Shown here piece by piece: positions 59,282 to 64,000 of a stretch of 64,000 nt of DNA. Origin of the DNA: QHXW01 sp035297145 (GTDB lineage Bacteria > Acidobacteriota > Terriglobia > Bryobacterales > Bryobacteraceae); the NCBI GenBank assembly GCA_035297145.1, contig DATGZN010000026.1, positions 62,001 through 126,000 of the forward strand. The letters run 5' to 3'. Position numbers and translations under genes: made by a program. Below the pieces are notes generated by a model that had not been told where the DNA came from, did not search any database, and worked only from the letters and a program-made list of their open reading frames with translations. Each line of letters starts with the position of its first letter. Within the stretch, counting starts at the first letter, position 1.

Positions 59282-61414
59282 CTACTCGGCCCAGTTGTTC
59301 ACGAGCTTCTGGACATCGATACTCCCCAGACCGGTCGCGAAGTTCCAGCCGGCTGTGGCGGGGTATGCGGATGTGTCCGCTGATTGGCTGGAGGTGGACA
59401 GGGCGCCGTCGCCTCCGTTGAGCCCATGTCCAGACCCACCAGGGCCTCGCCGATTTCCGGCTGTGGCGCCGTAGCAGTTTTGGGTTCCCGAGCAGTTTAC
59501 GTCGATATCGCCCTCGGTAACACTGTGAAAGGGGGCGATCGCCGCTTTGGCAGCCAGCTTGTAGTAGACGTAGTTGGGATTCCCTTGCGGGCCATGCTTC
59601 TGGTTGACCAATGCCTGAATCCCCGCCAGAACGGGCGACGAGAATGATGTTCCGCCGGCGCCGGCCCAGTTGCTAGGAGCGCCCGTGCAAGGGGCTCCGC
59701 CATTCCCGGGGTCGGAAAAACAGGTCACGTAGAAGTGCCCCCAGATGCCATCGGCCGCGAACAGCGATACGTCAGGAATGTCGCGCACTCCATCGTTGGG
59801 GTTGCCGGCCGCCGACTGCCAGGAGGGTTTGGCATATCCCGCGCAGGTTCCACCGACCATGCCGTACTTCGCAGGAGCTCCGGTTGCGCAGCCGCTGGGA
59901 CCGCCACTGCCCGCGGCGACCGCCTGCAGGCCTTGTTGCCGGGCCGTGTCGCTGTTGCAAAATCCCTTCGCGCCATAAGCGACCGTGAATCCGTTGTATG
60001 TGGCCAGCAGAGAACTGGCGCAGGAATCATTCCACGGGACTTCCGGAATGTATGACCGGGCCGACCCGTCGGTCGAGGAATTGGCCGAACTCCAGTAACT
60101 GTTGACGGTTCCCGCGAAGGTGTCGCTGAAGTCGGTGCCACCCACCGCGACGTTGTACGGCGTGGAGGCGTAAGCGCTGACACCGATTCCATGGGAGGCC
60201 GCGGAGGCGCCGGCATCGCAACTGGCCGCCCCTTCATCGCCCGCGGCGACAAACACCGAGACCCCTTCCATCACGGCTTGCTGATAAATGGAGTTGAATG
60301 CCGCATTCGACGAGGCGCCGTTTTCCGCTTCGCATTCGCCATAGCTGATGCTCATGATGGATGGCGGCTTGGACCTCTCCAGAAGATTCTGCATTGCAAT
60401 CAGGCCGCCGAACGTGGTCCTGGTGTTGTCGCAGGAGGCGACCAGGATGGCCGCGTTGGGCGCAGCCGCGCTGGCCCATTCGGCATCCAAGATGGCTTCG
60501 CCGTCATCGCTGTTTACGCCGGGAGCGCGGCAATTCGTGACGCCACTCGACGGCTTCGGATGGACGGTCGCCAGCGATCCGGAGGTGTATTTCGAAAGCC
60601 CGAATGTGGAGCGGAAAGTGGTCCAGTCAGCGGCGCTGTAGAGATCGCTATCCTCGATCACCACGATGGTTTGGCCGCGGCCTGTGATCCCGGCTTTGAA
60701 GAGCGGATTCAGGTCGTAAATCGTGGCCAGATCCGCCGGAACCACCGCTTGAGAGGGAACGCCGCCGGACGTAAAGGTGTAATCGGCACGGGCTTTGCGC
60801 ATGGTGTGCGGCATGAAATCATGCAGCGAGATAACACCTGCCACCACGGGAGCGAGCGCCGCCGGAATTCGCGGATCGCTCATATTGGCGATGTGCTCCT
60901 GGCCCTTCACATTGAGATGATGAATCTCGGTGTTGAGGGCCTGCCTGACCTGGCCGGCGGTGCCGGTGAAGTCGACGAGCATCCTGCCCGAATACACCAG
61001 GTTGACGGTAAATCCGTGCGACTGGAGCCAGCTTGTGACCTTATCAACATCCTCCTGCGCCGGTGCGTAGTGCTGCGCGATTTGATCCGCCGTAAGCCAC
61101 TTATGAAAGTTTGGCGACCGAGGGTCATGCAGTTGATCGATCAACTGTCGCATCGCCTGTTCCTGTTCGGGAGGGCGCTGGAGTTGCAGAAGCATGTGGT
61201 CCATGACGAGGTCATCCGCGACCAGACCACGGTCATACTCGGGGTTGGCTTCGGGACGCGTGTTGCCCGCCAGGCGATATAACTTGGTCTCATCCAAGCG
61301 GTCCACGACCAGCGCCCGAGAAGGCTGCGCCTGCGCGGTGATGGCGGCCGGGAAGGCCAAGACCAACCACAATGCCGCCGAAGAGTTGATGGCTAATGCG
61401 AGTCTTTTGAGCAT
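59282..61414 (-). CDS. Sedolisin-type (S53) acid peptidase with pro-domain
   Basis: Secreted serine-carboxyl peptidase of 710 residues. Signal peptide (ALWLVLAFPAAITAQAQ), pro-kumamolisin domain (~50-215, LHDPRSPNFHKWLTADQIAQ), then the catalytic domain with Glu and Asp of EAILDAEWAS, oxyanion-hole region and Ser in GGTSFSSPVLAG. A calcium-binding-like end lies near GWNFATGLGSIDV. It works outside the cell at low pH, fitting an acid-soil bacterium. It converges with cysK. Confidence 0.92.
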   Translation of the reverse strand: MLKRLALAINSSAALWLVLAFPAAITAQAQPSRALVVDRLDETKLYRLAGNTRPEANPEYDRGLVADDLVMDHMLLQLQRPPEQEQAMRQLIDQLHDPRSPNFHKWLTADQIAQHYAPAQEDVDKVTSWLQSHGFTVNLVYSGRMLVDFTGTAGQVRQALNTEIHHLNVKGQEHIANMSDPRIPAALAPVVAGVISLHDFMPHTMRKARADYTFTSGGVPSQAVVPADLATIYDLNPLFKAGITGRGQTIVVIEDSDLYSAADWTTFRSTFGLSKYTSGSLATVHPKPSSGVTNCRAPGVNSDDGEAILDAEWASAAAPNAAILVASCDNTRTTFGGLIAMQNLLERSKPPSIMSISYGECEAENGASSNAAFNSIYQQAVMEGVSVFVAAGDEGAASCDAGASAASHGIGVSAYASTPYNVAVGGTDFSDTFAGTVNSYWSSANSSTDGSARSYIPEVPWNDSCASSLLATYNGFTVAYGAKGFCNSDTARQQGLQAVAAGSGGPSGCATGAPAKYGMVGGTCAGYAKPSWQSAAGNPNDGVRDIPDVSLFAADGIWGHFYVTCFSDPGNGGAPCTGAPSNWAGAGGTSFSSPVLAGIQALVNQKHGPQGNPNYVYYKLAAKAAIAPFHSVTEGDIDVNCSGTQNCYGATAGNRRGPGGSGHGLNGGDGALSTSSQSADTSAYPATAGWNFATGLGSIDVQKLVNNWAE

Positions 61415-61644
61415 TGCAAGACCTTGATGGGGCAGGGAATCCTCTGAGCGAACATAATGACTTGACGTTCAGCAGGAGCCTGGTGTGTACAGGACGCTGG
61501 GAAATACTTTGAGCCGAGCTAACCTTCAGGAGTATTGTCGGGCCGTATTTTCTGGCTGACCATAAAGAATGCGGGTGGAAATGCCGATGAACTCTCTAAA
61601 GATGATCGCGGCTACCGTCGATATGAACAGTTGGAGGTGCGACG

Positions 61645-62073
61645 ATGGGTTCCGTCTCTTCGCTTAACCCCGGTGTGGCAAACCTACTGCAAATGCTTTC
61701 GACGGTGAATTCGCCGGTGCTGTCGTCTCCGGCGGTAGTGTCCGCTCTGGAGAATGCCCCTACCACCGACATAGTCCAACTGAGCCAGTCGGCCACTCAG
61801 TTGGAGAACGTGGACATGCTGTTCGGAATCCCGAATAGTTCGGCGGACAGTTCCACTGCTACCTTGAGCAGTCTTCTCGCAACTTTAGAGTCTCCCCAGA
61901 CAGCCCCCAGTGCACCGACAGTCCCCGAGTCCTCTTCGACAACTTCTTCTACATCCACCGAAGCGGGGCAACTCGCCAGTTACCAGGCAGCCTTGCAGTC
62001 TGCGGAGACGCAGACATTGTTTGGTACAGCGCCGACCCTGCCCGACACCTCATTGCTTAATCTGATCGGTTAA
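61645..62073 (+). CDS. Ser/Thr-rich hypothetical protein
   Basis: 142 residues, no signal peptide. N-terminal part (MGSVSSLNPGVANLLQMLST) and SPAVVSALENAPTTDIVQLS look like short amphipathic helices; the middle is a Ser/Thr/Pro-rich stretch (ESSSTTSSTSTEAG). A start with GGAGGTGCGACG just before the ATG is good. Not recognised. Confidence 0.6.
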   Translation: MGSVSSLNPGVANLLQMLSTVNSPVLSSPAVVSALENAPTTDIVQLSQSATQLENVDMLFGIPNSSADSSTATLSSLLATLESPQTAPSAPTVPESSSTTSSTSTEAGQLASYQAALQSAETQTLFGTAPTLPDTSLLNLIG

Positions 62074-62205
62074 CGCAGACGCCCGCAGATTTTTTGGAAC
62101 TTGTTGGCTTTGCCGCCGCCATCATGAACAGAGCCTCTATGGCTGAAATCTGGCCGGTGGTCGCGCTCCTGGCTCGGCGCTCGAGTCGGGGAGGTGCGAT
62201 CAGTA

Positions 62206-62971
62206 ATGGCCAGCGGGCGGACGGCGGGTCTCGGCACGGCTGAAATTGCAACGCTATTGTTGGCGCTTCCTCTGCTAGCGCAGCAGGCAGGAGCCGCCGA
62301 TAAATCCCTCTGCGCAAGCTGAGTCCAAAGCGAGTAGCAACAAAGAGAGCCCCGAGAACAAGGAACCAGCTTGGCCTACGGATGATCGGCTATTCTGGAC
62401 CCTACCGAACTATCTGACAGTGGAGAACGCCGGTCATGTCCCGCCACTCACGAGCGCACAGAAATACAAGTTGGTGGCTCAACAATCCTTTGACCCGGTT
62501 CAATTCCCATATGTAGGATTCCTGGCCCTGCTCGGCCAGATGTCAAATAGTGAACCGGCGTTCGGACAAGGTGCTGCCGGCTACGCGAAGCGCTACGGCA
62601 CGGAATTCGCCGACATCGCGATCGGCAACTTCATTACCGGCGCGGTGCTTCCGTCCATGCTCCGGCAAGATCCGCGCTACTTCCAATTGGGGAAGGGCGG
62701 TTTTTTTCATCGCTTTGGCTACGCGGCAACGCGGATCGTCATTACTCGTGCCGATTCAGGCCACAATCAGTTTAACTATTCCGAAATTGCAGGCAACGCT
62801 CTGGCAGCGGCCGTTGCCAACGCATACCACCCGCCGCATGATCGAACCGCCATCAATAGCGTGAGCGTGTGGTGGACACAAATTGGGTTGGACGCGATGG
62901 CCAACGAAGGGGTGGAATTCTGGCCGGATATCCGCCGCAAAGTGGATGCCTTTCGCCATAGGCATCTCTAA
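62206..62971 (+). pseudogene. Frameshifted secreted hypothetical protein
   Basis: ATG 62206 opens MASGRTAGLGTAEIATLLLA then LPLLAQQAGAADKS, a signal peptide, but ends at a stop (62320-62322). From about 62310 another frame continues without stop: AQAESKASSNKESPENKEPA, WPTDDRLFWTLPNYLTVENA, then YGTEFADIAIGNFITGAVLP to the end at 62971. The part from GTG 62420 could be translated alone but would lack the signal peptide. A +1 (or -2) shift near 62300-62320 splits the gene; the family, conserved in Acidobacteriota by memory, is of unknown function. Confidence 0.72.
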
Positions 62972-62979
62972 GCCGCGCG

Positions 62980-64000
62980 CTACTTGAGCTTCACCGGATA
63001 CGGCGCGTGCTCCGGCAGCTTAGGATTGGATTTCTCCAACGCGCGGAGCAGTTCCGCGACACCCCGCTCCAATTGGGGATCGTGGCCCTCGATCACCGAT
63101 TTCGGGTCATTGACCACGACGATGTCGGGATCTACACCGTGGCCTTCGACGGCCCACTCGCCGTCGGCCTTGGCATAAGCGAACTCCGGGACGTTCACGG
63201 TTCCGCCATCCATCAGCGGGCCGTGGTCGGTAATGCCCACTACGCCTCCCCAGGATCGCTCACCGATGAGCGGCCCGAGGCCGGCGGTATGGAACATCCA
63301 TGGGAAGATGTCGCCGTCGGATGCAGAGTTGCCGTCGAGGAGCACGGCCTTTGGCCCGATGAAGACGCTGTCAGGGTATACCTGGGGAGTTGCGATGGTT
63401 CGGGAGTAGTCGAGCCCCATGAGCTTGCGAGTCAATCTTCCAATCACCATGCGTGAGACGTTGCCGCCGCCGTTGGCGCGATCGTCGATCAGCAGGGCTT
63501 CCTTGCGAAGCTGCGGGTAGTACCACTTGATGAACTCACGAATGCCGGCCTCTCCCATATCCGGCAAGTGCATATAGGCGATGCGGCCGTGCGAGAGCTC
63601 GTCGACGCGCTTACGATTCTGCGTCACCCAGTCGAGATAGAGCAGGTCGCTTTCGCTCGCGATGGGCTTATAGGTCACCTTGCGTGCCCCGGTGAGCGTG
63701 GGAGTGGCGTTCAAAGTCAGTTGTACCGGCCCGTCGCCGGCATGGCGGAGCAATTGATAGATATCTTGTTTGGCGGTCAACTCTTCACCGTTGATCGCAA
63801 GGACATAGTCGCCGGTTTTGGCATCCACGCCGACTTCGGTGAGCGGGGAGCGATAGTTTTCTTCCTCATTTTGTCCCTGAAAGATTTTGGCGATGCGGTA
63901 GCGGCCGGAGTTCGTGTCGACCTCGAACCGCGCTCCTGGAAGTCCGGCATGCGGGCGCGGTGGCAACTCAATATCTCCGCCGACGATATACGCATGCTGG
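62980..64000 (-). CDS. Tricorn-type S41 protease, C-terminal part
   Basis: The reading frame enters from the right edge (upstream in-frame residues QHAYIVGGDIELPPRPHAGL), so only the 3' end, ~340 residues, is seen. A PDZ domain (~VGVDAKTGDYVLAINGEELT) precedes the S41 peptidase: IAYMHLPDMGEAGIREFIKW, then LIDDRANGGGNVSRM, and nucleophile Ser in DGNSASDGDIFPWMF. The composition matches tricorn core peptidase, which cuts peptides from proteasome-like or envelope proteolysis. An N-terminal propeller would be expected outside the window. Confidence 0.9.
   Translation of the reverse strand, partial: QHAYIVGGDIELPPRPHAGLPGARFEVDTNSGRYRIAKIFQGQNEEENYRSPLTEVGVDAKTGDYVLAINGEELTAKQDIYQLLRHAGDGPVQLTLNATPTLTGARKVTYKPIASESDLLYLDWVTQNRKRVDELSHGRIAYMHLPDMGEAGIREFIKWYYPQLRKEALLIDDRANGGGNVSRMVIGRLTRKLMGLDYSRTIATPQVYPDSVFIGPKAVLLDGNSASDGDIFPWMFHTAGLGPLIGERSWGGVVGITDHGPLMDGGTVNVPEFAYAKADGEWAVEGHGVDPDIVVVNDPKSVIEGHDPQLERGVAELLRALEKSNPKLPEHAPYPVKLK

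Noticed and set aside
60191..61282. Plus-strand frame of 363 codons inside the sedolisin gene
   Set aside because: Antisense of the catalytic domain; no start context or family pattern.
1..64000. tRNA, rRNA and CRISPR features
   Set aside because: No cloverleaf T-loop with matching acceptor stem, rRNA segment or regularly spaced direct repeats longer than 20 bp were recognised; a tRNAscan-SE or Infernal run would settle this.

Overview
The window looks like chromosomal DNA of a soil-type Acidobacteriota, most like the Bryobacterales/Solibacter group. This is inferred from gene content, not from a marker-gene search. The signs are high GC, a large Oar-like TonB-dependent receptor beside sugar-acid genes, a PEP-CTERM protein, S8, S53 and tricorn-type peptidases, a remnant of a MacB/FtsX-type permease, a HU gene overlapping a TIR gene, and many secreted beta-propeller proteins. 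There is no rRNA, tRNA, CRISPR array, integrase or intact insertion sequence. Remnants and frameshifted genes show some decay.

Layout. 1-6.3 kb: a canonical NRAMP Mn/Fe transporter (cut by the left edge) behind a perfect 20-bp palindrome, an ORF6N protein, a periplasmic adaptor, a patatin phospholipase, two small unknowns and a GalT-like transferase. 6.3-12.4 kb: a PEP-CTERM protein lying between an intact gene and a decayed copy of it, then dprA, topA and an MFS carrier. 13.4-17.4 kb: an M-box magnesium riboswitch with an intrinsic terminator, followed by an NRAMP-related (Mg-type) transporter, two small proteins, an OprB-like porin and another small protein. This is the most interesting unit. 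17.5-22.4 kb: an MFS gene remnant, a sigma-54 activator divergent from a membrane HD-GYP/GGDEF enzyme, and a Tat-exported beta-propeller protein. 22.5-33.4 kb: a probable hexuronate/aldonate cluster with MFS carrier, HpcH aldolase, FadR-type regulator, TonB receptor, exported mannonate dehydratase-like protein and three beta-propeller proteins in tandem, the third frameshifted.

33.5-45.9 kb: a pseudokinase-TonB fusion, a subtilase with Cys-rich tail, a cytochrome c/PQQ dehydrogenase, a phosphoesterase, an FtsX-type remnant, tdh, a GH3 enzyme with an altered nucleophile motif, and a PIN/RHH toxin-antitoxin pair. 45.9-56 kb: housekeeping genes folK, ruvB, ruvA, rsmE and uvrC, mixed with HicB, HigBA, phosphoesterases and unknowns. 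56-59.3 kb: a TPR protein, a HU gene overlapping a HU-like/TIR gene, a Lys-rich exported peptide, and an Rrf2 regulator in front of cysK. 59.3-64 kb: a sedolisin, two unknown genes (one frameshifted) and a tricorn-type protease cut by the right edge.

How the parts fit together. The two SLC11 transporters carry different selectivity motifs and different control devices, which suggests separate Mn and Mg uptake. The 22-33 kb cluster fits import of a uronate-containing substrate through the outer membrane, its dehydration and aldol cleavage, under GntR control.
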